Source of the DNA: Rhodoblastus sp.
Lineage (GTDB): Bacteria; Pseudomonadota; Alphaproteobacteria; Rhizobiales; Beijerinckiaceae
Direction: 5' to 3'
DNA length: 44,664 nucleotides
NCBI RefSeq assembly: GCF_019449565.1
Contig: NZ_JAGRPM010000058.1
Location: forward strand, 1 to 44,664
This document shows positions 23,687-30,573 of this stretch, piece by piece. The notes beneath the pieces were generated by a model. It had not been told where the DNA came from and did not search any database. It was given only the letters and a program-made list of their open reading frames with translations. The stretch's first letter is position 1; the number at the start of each line of letters is the position of its first letter. A program made the position numbers and the translations under genes.

Positions 23687-24433
23687 ATGACGATGGAAAA
23701 AACCGCGACTCTCTTGCCTGCCGAACCCTTGCCCGAAGCCGAACGCGCCGGCGTCTATCGCGCCATCTTCACAAGGCGCGACACGCGAGGCGAATTTCTG
23801 CCCGACCCGGTCCCGGACGAGATTCTCGGCCGGTTGCTGTCGGCGGCGCACCATGCGCCGTCGGTCGGCTTCATGCAGCCATGGAGCTTTGTCATTGTCC
23901 GCGACCGCGAGGTCCGGACGCAGGTTCATGAGGCCTTCCGGCAGGCCCACGCCGAAGCGGCGCTGATGTTTCCCGACGAGAAGCGCGAAACCTACCGCGC
24001 GCTCAAGCTCGAAGGCATTCTCGAATCGCCCGTCAATATTTGCGTGACCTGCGACCGCGACCGCGCCGGCCCTGCCGTGATTGGACGGACCCATATCCGC
24101 GCCATGGACCTTTTCGCCTCCGTCTGCGCCGTGCAAAATCTCTGGCTGGCGGCGCGCGCCGAGGGGCTCGGCGTCGGCTGGGTGAGCATTTTCGATAATG
24201 GAAAGCTCCAGCGCATTCTCGGCATTCCCAGGCGGATCGTTCCGATCGCCTATCTGTGCGTCGGGAAAGTCAGGGGCTACCATCCGAAACCGGAACTGGA
24301 GGCCGCCGGCTGGCTCCCCCGCCTTCCGCTCGAAACCCTCCTGCATTTCGACCGATGGGGCGCAAGTGAGGAAACGGAAAGGTTGAAGCGCGTCGTCCAC
24401 GAGCAGGAAAAGGCCCTGCGCTCGCCGGCCTGA
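23687..24433 (+). CDS. bluB: 5,6-dimethylbenzimidazole synthase BluB
   Basis: A 248-aa flavin protein of the nitroreductase fold that fragments FMNH2 to 5,6-dimethylbenzimidazole. The start VYRAIFTRRDTRGEFLPDP, the AAHHAPSVGFMQPWSFVIV segment, NICVTCDRDRAGPAVIGR and VGWVSIFDNGKLQRILGIP are BluB-specific; the D in TCDRDRAGP and the S in GWVSIF are the expected catalytic positions. Preceded by a cobalamin riboswitch, which agrees with a role in B12 supply. Not linked to the pqq genes, which run the other way. Confidence 0.95.
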   Translation: MTMEKTATLLPAEPLPEAERAGVYRAIFTRRDTRGEFLPDPVPDEILGRLLSAAHHAPSVGFMQPWSFVIVRDREVRTQVHEAFRQAHAEAALMFPDEKRETYRALKLEGILESPVNICVTCDRDRAGPAVIGRTHIRAMDLFASVCAVQNLWLAARAEGLGVGWVSIFDNGKLQRILGIPRRIVPIAYLCVGKVRGYHPKPELEAAGWLPRLPLETLLHFDRWGASEETERLKRVVHEQEKALRSPA

Positions 24434-24502
24434 TTTTGGCCATCACGGCGCCGCGCACGATTTCGCGGCGCCGGTTTCCTTTTTTCCGAATTGCGCAAAA
24501 AT

Positions 24503-24516
24503 TTGATGAGGATCAA
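24503..24516. promoter_or_regulatory. FNR/DNR-type operator, perfect consensus
   Basis: TTGAT-GAGG-ATCAA is an exact match to the FNR/DNR consensus TTGAT-N4-ATCAA. It lies 71 bases before the ATG of the small Cys-containing gene and 69 bases past the bluB stop, a good place to activate transcription of the small gene under low oxygen or NO. Confidence 0.75.
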
Positions 24517-24587
24517 TTCCGCCACGCGCGAAACTGGCATATGCAATTCGCTGGCGGCGCGTATTCCTTCTATTGTGCTCTTCAATC

Positions 24588-24827
24588 ATGTGCGATCAAT
24601 CGTCCCAACGCAAATTTTTCGATCCTGAGTTCTGCCCTTTGCTGAAGGGGCTATCGGGCGACGACCGTCGCAAACGCATGGCCGAGGATCCCATTATTCG
24701 CGAATGTATCAAGGCGATCGAGGGCGCCAACGATATCTCCCGCGAGACGGCTAAACTTGCCGCCGCCTATGAGCGTCAGCGGGCCAGGCGGCGCCTGGCG
24801 GGACACGTTGCGACCGAAGCAAGGTAA
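24588..24827 (+). CDS. Small hypothetical protein, 79 aa
   Basis: ATG 24588 starts MCDQSSQRKFFDPEFCPLL; a TTG five codons upstream is possible. Cysteines occur at about 2, 16 and 45 (IIRECIKA). The C-terminal half is a charged helix (ETAKLAAAYERQRARRRL). No family was recognised. The perfect FNR/DNR box upstream ties it to low-oxygen or NO conditions. 150 bases separate it from the next small gene. Confidence 0.55.
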   Translation: MCDQSSQRKFFDPEFCPLLKGLSGDDRRKRMAEDPIIRECIKAIEGANDISRETAKLAAAYERQRARRRLAGHVATEAR

Positions 24828-24907
24828 AAAGGCGAACGCCCTCGCGCCGCCGGTGGGCGCCCAGGCAAGCACCCAAATTCAGATCAATTTTTTTGCATTA
24901 AAAACAC

Positions 24908-24923
24908 AACAACTTTCGTTGTT
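24908..24923. promoter_or_regulatory. Dyad AACAAC-TTTC-GTTGTT
   Basis: A perfect 6-4-6 palindrome 57 bases before the ATG at 24980. It may be a regulator site for the small membrane protein; the regulator is unknown. Confidence 0.4.
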
Positions 24924-24979
24924 CGCGCGGCGGCGTTTCGGCCATTGTCATTTCGAAGCCGCTCCCGAACAGGTCCGCC

Positions 24980-25192
24980 ATGTCAGAAAAACCCGCGCCA
25001 TCCGCATCCTTTCACCGCACGGACTCCTCGCCGAACCACGAGGCTCATCTGCCTTTGCGCTGGATAGTTGCGCTCTCCGTCATGTCGGTTTCATCTCTGG
25101 GCACGATCTTCGGTCTGGTCGATGCGCGCAGCGTGGTCATGATCGGAGGAGGCCTCCTTACCGTCGTACTCGCCATGGACAGGCTGGGCTGA
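24980..25192 (+). CDS. Small membrane protein, 70 aa
   Basis: ATG 24980 starts MSEKPAPSASFHRT. After a polar N-terminus of about 25 residues there are two closely spaced hydrophobic segments (WIVALSVMSVSSLGTIFGLV and VVMIGGGLLTVVLAM), probably a helical hairpin in the inner membrane. No family was recognised. Located between the FNR-box gene and a LysR regulator. Confidence 0.5.
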   Translation: MSEKPAPSASFHRTDSSPNHEAHLPLRWIVALSVMSVSSLGTIFGLVDARSVVMIGGGLLTVVLAMDRLG

Positions 25193-25254
25193 CATATTAA
25201 GATCCGGCGCACGCGGTCCTTTGCCGGTCACGTCGGAACTTATCGCAGAAAATC

Positions 25255-26133
25255 ATGGATATAGAACTGGCGCGCACATTCCTGACGATCATCGCGACGG
25301 GCAATTTCCTCGCGGCCGCCGAAAAACTCAGCATCACGCCGACCGCCGTCAGCGCCCGCATCAGGTTGCTGGAAGACCAGTTGGGCCGCCAGGTGTTCGT
25401 TCGCAACAAATCCGGAGCGCGGCTGACAGCGGCCGGCGAACGTTTTCGCCGTCACGCGGCCGCGCTGGTGCAGACCTGGGAGAGCGCGCGGCAGGAAATC
25501 CGGTTGCCGCCCGGACGCACCGAGGGCTTGGCCGTCGGCGGCGAACTGACATTGTGGGATCCGATGATGTTGGATTGGCTCGTCTTGATGCGGCGCGAGC
25601 AATCCAGGATTGCCCTGCGGGTGGAAATCGATTCTGCGGAACGCTTGATCGAGCGCATTCGCGAAGGCGCGCTGGACATTGGCGTGATGCACAATCCCCC
25701 GCGTTTCGACGATCTCGTCGCCGAGCTTTTGTATGACGAAAAGCTTGTCCTCGCGGCGTCAGGCGCCGATCGGCGAGAGCCCGACGACGAAAATTACGTC
25801 TATGTCGATTGGGGACCGAATTTTTCGCCCTATCACGACGCGGCGCTCCCGCAATTTTCTAATCCTCCGGTTTTCATCAATTTCGGCCCCCTCGCCCGAG
25901 GCTATCTGCAGGCCGTGGGCGGTTCCGGCTATTTCCGGCTCGGCTCGATCGAGCCATGCCTGCGGGACGGTTCGATGCGCCTGATTCCGGGCGCCCCGGA
26001 ATTCTCGCATTCGATCTACCTCGTTTATGCGGCCGCGCGCGAAATCGGCCTCATCGACCTTGCGCGGGCGAGCCTGCGCGCGTGCGCCGGTCGCCACGAC
26101 ATGTCCGAAGCCCGCGGAAGTCGGCAGAAATGA
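25255..26133 (+). CDS. LysR-family transcriptional regulator
   Basis: A 292-aa LTTR. The N-terminal winged helix is MDIELARTFLTIIATGNFLA then AEKLSITPTAVSARIRLLED and GRQVFVRNKSGARLTAAGE. The effector domain follows from about residue 90, with IGVMHNPPRFDDLVAELLYDEKLVL. The ligand is unknown. The gene runs toward ytfE and both end at a shared hairpin. Confidence 0.9.
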   Translation: MDIELARTFLTIIATGNFLAAAEKLSITPTAVSARIRLLEDQLGRQVFVRNKSGARLTAAGERFRRHAAALVQTWESARQEIRLPPGRTEGLAVGGELTLWDPMMLDWLVLMRREQSRIALRVEIDSAERLIERIREGALDIGVMHNPPRFDDLVAELLYDEKLVLAASGADRREPDDENYVYVDWGPNFSPYHDAALPQFSNPPVFINFGPLARGYLQAVGGSGYFRLGSIEPCLRDGSMRLIPGAPEFSHSIYLVYAAAREIGLIDLARASLRACAGRHDMSEARGSRQK

Positions 26134-26204
26134 AGGAAATCGAGATTGAGCGCCGGTAATCCGCGTCCCCGTCGGGGCGATCCGCCGTTTGCCGGCTGGC
26201 GGCT

Positions 26205-26237
26205 GGCGGCTTGGGAAAGCGCTTTTCCCAAGCCGCC
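26205..26237. terminator. 14-bp perfect hairpin between LysR gene and ytfE
   Basis: GGCGGCTTGGGAAA pairs perfectly with TTTCCCAAGCCGCC around a 5-nt loop; the inner AAAGCGCTTT is itself symmetric, so the stem may be longer. It lies five bases past the ytfE stop and about 70 past the LysR stop, so it can terminate both convergent transcripts, though there is no clear T-run. Confidence 0.7.
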
Positions 26238-26241
26238 CTCG

Positions 26242-26907
26242 TCAATGGTCGAAACGCGGGAACAGGATATTGTTTTCGGTATGAATGTGTTCGAGGAGGT
26301 CGTCCGACAATTTGCGCAAGCCGGCGTAAAGCGCCTTCCATGAGCCGCAGGAGCCGGGCGGCGGTAGCATGTTGTTGGTCGTGGCCGCCAGCGCTTCGAG
26401 CGCCTCGCCGTGATCGACATGTTCCGCCCGCATGACCGAGATCGGTCCCACGGCTCCCGGATAGCCCGCGCGCAGCATCGGAAAGAGGATTTGTTCTTCC
26501 TTGGCCATGTGGGAATCGAGTTCGCGAGCCAGTCGATCCAGAAACTGCGCCAACCCTCTCGGGACGTCTGGATGATCCGCGTGCACTTTTTCGACCTTCC
26601 GCGCCAGCATGATCAACTCCGGCAACTCGCGACGATGCGTGTCGTGGAAGCGCGAAAGAATGTGATCGATCAAATCGCTCGTTCCCGCGGGCGGCTCGCC
26701 GGGCGAGGGAACGATGGCGGCGAGCTCGCGCTCGATCGCCTCAAGATCGGCGCCACGGCGGGCCGCCGCGGTGGCGAGGGAAACATCGCCGCCGCAGCAA
26801 TAATCCAGCTTGAATTTGCGAAAAATGGCGGTCGAGCCCGGCCTTTCCACGGCGATCTCGCCAATCGGCCGGTCCCCCAGACTCGTATCCGGATTCGTCG
26901 ATTCCAT
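26242..26907 (-). CDS. ytfE: Iron-sulfur cluster repair di-iron protein Ric (YtfE/ScdA/DnrN)
   Basis: A 221-aa cytoplasmic protein. Residues ~14-70 form the ScdA_N domain with the paired cysteines in KLDYCCGGDVSLA; residues ~80-220 form a hemerythrin-like four-helix domain with iron-ligand histidines in FHDTHRRELP, KVEKVHADHPDVP, ELDSHMAKEEQILFP, RAEHVDHGEALE and LLEHIHTENNILFPRF. Known function is repair of Fe-S centres damaged by NO or oxidants. It is divergent from the QueA-like gene. No AAGAGATAT-type box is seen in its upstream region. Confidence 0.93.
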   Translation of the reverse strand: MESTNPDTSLGDRPIGEIAVERPGSTAIFRKFKLDYCCGGDVSLATAAARRGADLEAIERELAAIVPSPGEPPAGTSDLIDHILSRFHDTHRRELPELIMLARKVEKVHADHPDVPRGLAQFLDRLARELDSHMAKEEQILFPMLRAGYPGAVGPISVMRAEHVDHGEALEALAATTNNMLPPPGSCGSWKALYAGLRKLSDDLLEHIHTENNILFPRFDH

Positions 26908-27083
26908 ATGTTTTTCCCCACTGAGACTTTCGCGATTTACGAATGGCCCGTATTTTTCCGGGAAAAGCGGAAGGTTCGTTGCGCTTGAGCACGTTCGGGC
27001 GCCGCCATATTCTTAATGTGGCGCAAGAGGCGGAACTTGCGGATTATTCCGGAAATCTTTTAAACAAAGCGCGCGAAGGCGAA

Positions 27084-27416
27084 ATGAGCGGCAGACCTGT
27101 GCTTTTCGGATCAAGATTTCGCGGCGCGGATTCCGCGCCGATCGAGGCGGTGCTTGTCAGAAAAGTCGGCGAGGATCGTCGGCTGGTGGCGATTGCTCCG
27201 GCGGGGCGCGTTCAGCCAGGCGACAGACTGCGCTTCGGCGAAACTTCCGAAAGCATGGCCTGCCTGCTGAGTTTTCTCGACGCCGAGGCGATCTCCATCG
27301 ACGGCGAGGAGGCTCTGCTCGCCTTTGCCTTCCATGGGGCGGCGCTGGAGGAAGCCTTGGAGCGCCTCGATCATCGGCACGATCGCGACGCGAAAAACCC
27401 CGGTCGAGGAACGTGA
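27084..27416 (+). CDS. Stand-alone QueA-barrel-like protein, 110 aa
   Basis: ATG 27084 follows GAAGG. The sequence RPVLFGSRFRG, IEAVLVRKVGEDRRLVAIAP, GRVQPGDRLRFGE and FAFHGAALEEALERLDH follows the order of the beta-barrel insert domain of QueA (S-adenosylmethionine:tRNA ribosyltransferase-isomerase: A-R-L-F-G, V-E-V-L-L-L-R, W-x-A-L-V-x-P-G-x-x-L-x-P-G-D-R-x-x-F-G, L-E-x-x-G-x-x-P). The catalytic parts of QueA on both sides are absent. A queuosine role is therefore unlikely by itself; binding role is inference. Overlaps or abuts the zinc-ribbon gene and diverges from ytfE. Confidence 0.6.
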   Translation: MSGRPVLFGSRFRGADSAPIEAVLVRKVGEDRRLVAIAPAGRVQPGDRLRFGETSESMACLLSFLDAEAISIDGEEALLAFAFHGAALEEALERLDHRHDRDAKNPGRGT

Positions 27417-27418
27417 CC

Positions 27419-28075
27419 ATGGCGGACGTCGATGACGGGTTTTCGTCCGGGATCCTGACGCTCTGGCGGTGCATCGGCTGCGGCGCGATGGGCAATGCTG
27501 CGGAATGCTCCGGGTCTTGCGATTTCAAGCGAAATTTCGTCATCGACGCCCAACGGCATGCCGATCTGCTGGAATTCCATCTGAACTTGATGGAACGAAG
27601 CGAGGCTTTGCGCCGCTTCGTAGCCGAACTTGCCGCCTCGACCGAAGACCTCGGGCGTTTTCTCTCCGCTTCGGCGTCATTGCGCGGGAAGGCTCGCGCC
27701 CTTGCGGCGGAACCGCCGCTCCAGCCGCGGCCCGACCCGGCGCCCGACGACGAACGGATGGAGATTTGGGTCTGCCGCTGCTGCGGTCAGGTCGAGGCGT
27801 TTCGCGATTGCCTTGGCGTCTGCATCAGACGCAATGGTGATTTCGTTCTATCTGTGGAACATGACCGGATCGCGAGAGAAATCGAAGTCATGGAAGCGCA
27901 AGTCCGCATCCTTGCCGCAATCGCGAGGCAAGTCGCCTGGACATCGCCCAAGCCCGGCCAAGAAGACGCTATGCGTCTTGCTCTGCGGGAACATATGGCG
28001 CAATTCCACGCGACTGATGAAAAAAAAGTCGAAATCGATATGGTCGAGATCGCGGCCGGAATTAGTGGCGGCTGA
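27419..28075 (+). CDS. Two-zinc-ribbon hypothetical protein, 218 aa
   Basis: ATG 27419 with GAGGA eight bases upstream; GTG 27413 overlapping the previous stop is an alternative. Two similar cysteine clusters are seen: WRCIGCGAMGNAAECSGSC (about 18-36) and WVCRCCGQVEAFRDCLGVC (about 119-137), each followed by K/R-R-N-x-x-x-V, so the protein looks like an internal duplication of a C-x2-C-x7-C-x3-C ribbon plus a helical segment (LMERSEALRRFVAELAAS; EIEVMEAQVRILAAIARQVA). No named family was recognised. Probably co-expressed with the QueA-like gene next to ytfE. Confidence 0.75.
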   Translation: MADVDDGFSSGILTLWRCIGCGAMGNAAECSGSCDFKRNFVIDAQRHADLLEFHLNLMERSEALRRFVAELAASTEDLGRFLSASASLRGKARALAAEPPLQPRPDPAPDDERMEIWVCRCCGQVEAFRDCLGVCIRRNGDFVLSVEHDRIAREIEVMEAQVRILAAIARQVAWTSPKPGQEDAMRLALREHMAQFHATDEKKVEIDMVEIAAGISGG

Positions 28076-28146
28076 AGTATTTTGGTGGGTTCGCTCGAGC
28101 AGCGGGTCGGTTCAATCCAATCTATTCAGAACGTCCCTAGCCTGCT

Positions 28147-28434
28147 CTAATCGCCTGACCTGCGCAGTGAGGCGGGCAGTTGCCTCTCGCCGAAGTCGAT
28201 CGAACTGCGTCGCAGTATATTTCCATCGCGATCGACGCTAAGGCGCGCGCGTCGGTTTCGGTAGAAAAAGCTCAACCGATATTGTCCGACGTGATCATCG
28301 ACGCCATGTTCGCAGATGCTCGTAATCGATCGCGATCGCATCAGAACTGGAACCTCTTCAGGCAAAATTTTAAGAAGATCGCCAAGCAGTTCGGCGTCAA
28401 CTTCGATCTCTCCGTCACGAATCTCGATATTCAT
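28147..28434 (-). CDS. DUF6522-like small protein, 95 aa
   Basis: ATG 28434 preceded by GGAGCGCAAC. The sequence IEIRDGEIEVDAELLGDLL, ITSICEHGVDDHVGQYRLSF and FYRNRRARLSVDRDGNILRR follows the pattern I remember for DUF6522 proteins, which are common near denitrification and NO-stress genes. Function is unknown; a single Cys sits in SICEHG. A second in-frame ATG lies four codons upstream. Confidence 0.7.
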   Translation of the reverse strand: MNIEIRDGEIEVDAELLGDLLKILPEEVPVLMRSRSITSICEHGVDDHVGQYRLSFFYRNRRARLSVDRDGNILRRSSIDFGERQLPASLRRSGD

Positions 28435-28675
28435 GTTGCGCTCCATCTGTGATAGCGGGCGAGCCGTCGCTGGAATTTCATTTCGTCCGTAGTATAGTCG
28501 GGCAAGAGGGTCGCGCGCTGTAAAGAATTCCCTCGAGGTATCATTGGTCACGACCGCGGTCCGCGCCCACGTTCGGCGGGCGCGAGCGCCGCTCCTCGCG
28601 GAGCGACCGGACGAAGTGTGTGAACATCTTCGAATATTCCAACCCAATTACCTCCTTTCACGGAAGGGCGCGGGC

Positions 28676-28715
28676 GGCGCCGGGCCACTTGGTCAGGCCA
28701 GTTCGGCCCGGCGCC
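28676..28715. terminator. 11-bp perfect inverted repeat at gene end
   Basis: GGCGCCGGGCC (28676-28686) and GGCCCGGCGCC (28705-28715) pair perfectly with an 18-nt spacer. The repeat spans the stop codon of the minus-strand gene at 28693, so it overlaps coding sequence. No T-run follows, hence Rho-independent activity is uncertain. Confidence 0.5.
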
Positions 28716-29088
28716 TCCCAATGTGGTGATAGTGAGCGAAATAGGCGACAACCGCGGCTTCCTTGATGCCTAGGTCGCGGAAAATTTCACGTGACATACG
28801 CGTCAGGGTCTCGTCGTCCGGTGGGACGATGCCGCGCGTCCTCCCGGCTCCGTCGTCGGCCAGGCCGCCCTCTTGTTTGCGATTTTCCAGCATCGGCGCG
28901 TCGATTATCGCGGCCGGCTTTTCGCCACTGGCCATTGAGACGGAAGCAAGACAGTAGCTCGACGGAAACAATTCCCGCGCGGTCTCTACCGCAACGCCAC
29001 ATTTCATGGCAGCTTCCCAAAAATTAGGCTCCGGCTCCTCTATGGCCGCCGCGAGTTCGAAAGCCGCTGTCTCAAAATTCTCGAGCAT
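28693..29088 (-). CDS. Hypothetical protein, 131 aa, behind an NsrR-type box
   Basis: ATG 29088 with GGAAGG upstream. Likely helical: MLENFETAAFELAAAIEE, PNFWEAAMKCGVAVETARE, then RMSREIFRDLGIKEAAVVAY and FAHYHHIGRRRAEL, the last with four histidines. No family was recognised. A palindrome of the NsrR type lies 33 bases upstream (29121-29143). It is divergent from the 163-aa gene at 29345, which has its own box, so both are probably NO-induced. Confidence 0.7.
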   Translation of the reverse strand: MLENFETAAFELAAAIEEPEPNFWEAAMKCGVAVETARELFPSSYCLASVSMASGEKPAAIIDAPMLENRKQEGGLADDGAGRTRGIVPPDDETLTRMSREIFRDLGIKEAAVVAYFAHYHHIGRRRAELA

Positions 29089-29120
29089 GTCTGTGCCTTC
29101 CCCGAAGAACGTTAGCCTAA

Positions 29121-29143
29121 AAGCGATATTATTAATATATCTT
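29121..29143. promoter_or_regulatory. NsrR-type operator (AAGCGATAT-N5-ATATATCTT)
   Basis: A 9-5-9 dyad like the perfect copy at 29308-29330, with differences at the fourth to sixth positions of the arms. It lies 33 bases before the start of the 131-aa minus-strand gene. Confidence 0.65.
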
Positions 29144-29307
29144 ATAACGAACAGCGCGCCGTTGCAATAGCAAGCGAACCGAGAAAGGACCGCCAAGCGA
29201 ATGCGCCGCGGATCGTCCCGAATGAGGCGTTCCTGACTGCTTTGACAAGCCGCTGGACGGCTGCGCTTCGTGACCTCTCTTCCCTTGCGTCGCGCCGGAA
29301 TTGTGGT

Positions 29308-29330
29308 AAGAGATATTAATGATATCTCTT
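29308..29330. promoter_or_regulatory. NsrR-type operator, perfect 9-5-9 palindrome
   Basis: AAGAGATAT-TAATG-ATATCTCTT. Geometry and the outer AAG/CTT match the E. coli NsrR site (AAGATGCAT-N5-ATGCATCTT). It ends 14 bases before the ATG at 29345, where a bound repressor would block transcription start or early elongation. Nearest regulator candidates are the two NsrR-like genes in this window. Confidence 0.75.
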
Positions 29331-29344
29331 TAAGGAAGGCGCCC

Positions 29345-29836
29345 ATGCTTCACCAACCGAATCTCAGCAGGCAGCTGGCGTCCCCGCTGCTGTCCAGCGC
29401 AATCCCTCGGTCGCAAATCTCGTCCCGGACGCCAACGTCGCAAAGTTGGACCGCGCGCTCGGAAATGGCCGTCGACGAACTGGCCTACCGCACCCTCATC
29501 GCCTTTCGCAGCCATTCGCACATCAATAACGTCTTGACGCATATATCGGGTGGTAATTGGGAGCGCGTCGAGCAGGAATTGCGCGTCATTTTCGATCCGA
29601 CGGCCGCTCCCGCCAGTCTATCCGGTCTCGCGCGCAATATCCTTGATCTCATATGCGCCGAGCGCGGCGTCACCGGCCGCATCCTGAAGCCATTCTTTCT
29701 CTCCTTCGTGCGCGGGCTGCTGGAACGAGAGCTCGCCGAACGGACAATCCGGCGCGTGAGGGCGCTTTATCTTGGCGTCGGTATTTCGGCCCGTGAGGCC
29801 ATGGAGGCCAAACTACGGGCAATCAAGGCATGTTGA
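29345..29836 (+). CDS. Hypothetical protein, 163 aa, directly behind NsrR-type box
   Basis: ATG 29345 with AAGGAAGG upstream. The first ~45 residues are serine-rich and polar; the rest is helical (VDELAYRTLIAFRSHSHINN, LARNILDLICAERGVTGRIL, FFLSFVRGLLERELAERTI, ISAREAMEAKLRAIKAC). No family was recognised. The stop overlaps the next ATG (ATGTTGA), so it is first gene of a small operon with DUF2249 and an 82-aa protein. Confidence 0.65.
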   Translation: MLHQPNLSRQLASPLLSSAIPRSQISSRTPTSQSWTARSEMAVDELAYRTLIAFRSHSHINNVLTHISGGNWERVEQELRVIFDPTAAPASLSGLARNILDLICAERGVTGRILKPFFLSFVRGLLERELAERTIRRVRALYLGVGISAREAMEAKLRAIKAC

Positions 29837-30218
29837 ACCGTGACCGAAACGAACGTGTCATCAAGGTCGCCGATATCGATCCACGCTATCGGCATACGGT
29901 CATTTTTCAGTTGTTCGAGCACCTAGAGCCGGACCAATCGTTTCAGCTCGTGGTCGATCATGATCCAAAACCCCTTCGACTCCAACTGGAAGCCCACCAT
30001 GCCGGTCGCTGCGATTGGACATATCTGGAGGTCGGACCGGACGTGTGGCGCGTGCGTCTGCGATTGCTGAGATGCAGGTCGGGACGATCGTGCGGGAGCA
30101 ACCAGAGATCTACCGCGACCCGCCCGCAACCCGCGTGAAGGAAAAAGACTTTGTGGCCTTTAAGCGAAAGTCGAAGGACGACGATCCAAAGATCCACACG
30201 GAGAAGCCGCCATGCTGA
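29830..30218 (+). pseudogene. DUF2249-domain protein with apparent frameshift
   Basis: The first ~78 codons give a DUF2249 domain (YRHTVIFQLFEHLEPDQSF, LVVDHDPKPLRLQLEAHHAG, WTYLEVGPDVWRVRL). After about 30058 that frame becomes arginine-rich, while another frame continues IAEMQVGTIVREQPEIYRDP to KIHTEKPPC with a TGA that overlaps the next start (ATGCTGA at 30212). Adding one G near 30060 joins them into a ~129-aa protein. The overlap with the next gene supports the joined form as the original. Confidence 0.65.
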
Positions 30219-30460
30219 CCAACTCGCACGATTATTCGCGCCCCACCGACGAAACCGAACGAGCTTACCTCGAATCTCTGATCCGTGATGATTTCTTACG
30301 CTGTCACCCCGGTGAATCGTTGGATGACGTCAAGCGCCGGGCGCCCTTTTCCAGGGACGACCAGGGGATTCTTCGTGAATGGATGGAGCTTGCCGCAGCC
30401 CGTGCCGAGGCCGTTCAATCCAAACCGTCATTTCGGGAAAAGGCCGAAAGCGTTAAATAG
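30212..30460 (+). CDS. Small hypothetical protein, 82 aa
   Basis: ATG 30212 overlaps the stop of the DUF2249 gene. Charged and helical: SRPTDETERAYLESLIRDDF, CHPGESLDDVKRRAPFSRD, REWMELAAARAEAV. One cysteine at about 31. No family was recognised. Third gene of the NsrR-box operon. Confidence 0.65.
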   Translation: MLTNSHDYSRPTDETERAYLESLIRDDFLRCHPGESLDDVKRRAPFSRDDQGILREWMELAAARAEAVQSKPSFREKAESVK

Positions 30461-30573
30461 CCCGCCGCGCCAATCGTAATTGGCGCGAGCCTCCATCGCG
30501 TTCGCGCCGCCATTGTCGCCCATCAGCGCTCCTCGACAGACTGTGAGCATCTGGCGACGGAAAACGGTCAAAA

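Noticed and set aside
23382..23690. A 102-aa plus-strand frame before bluB
   Set aside because: It runs through the cobalamin riboswitch, whose conserved blocks explain the sequence.
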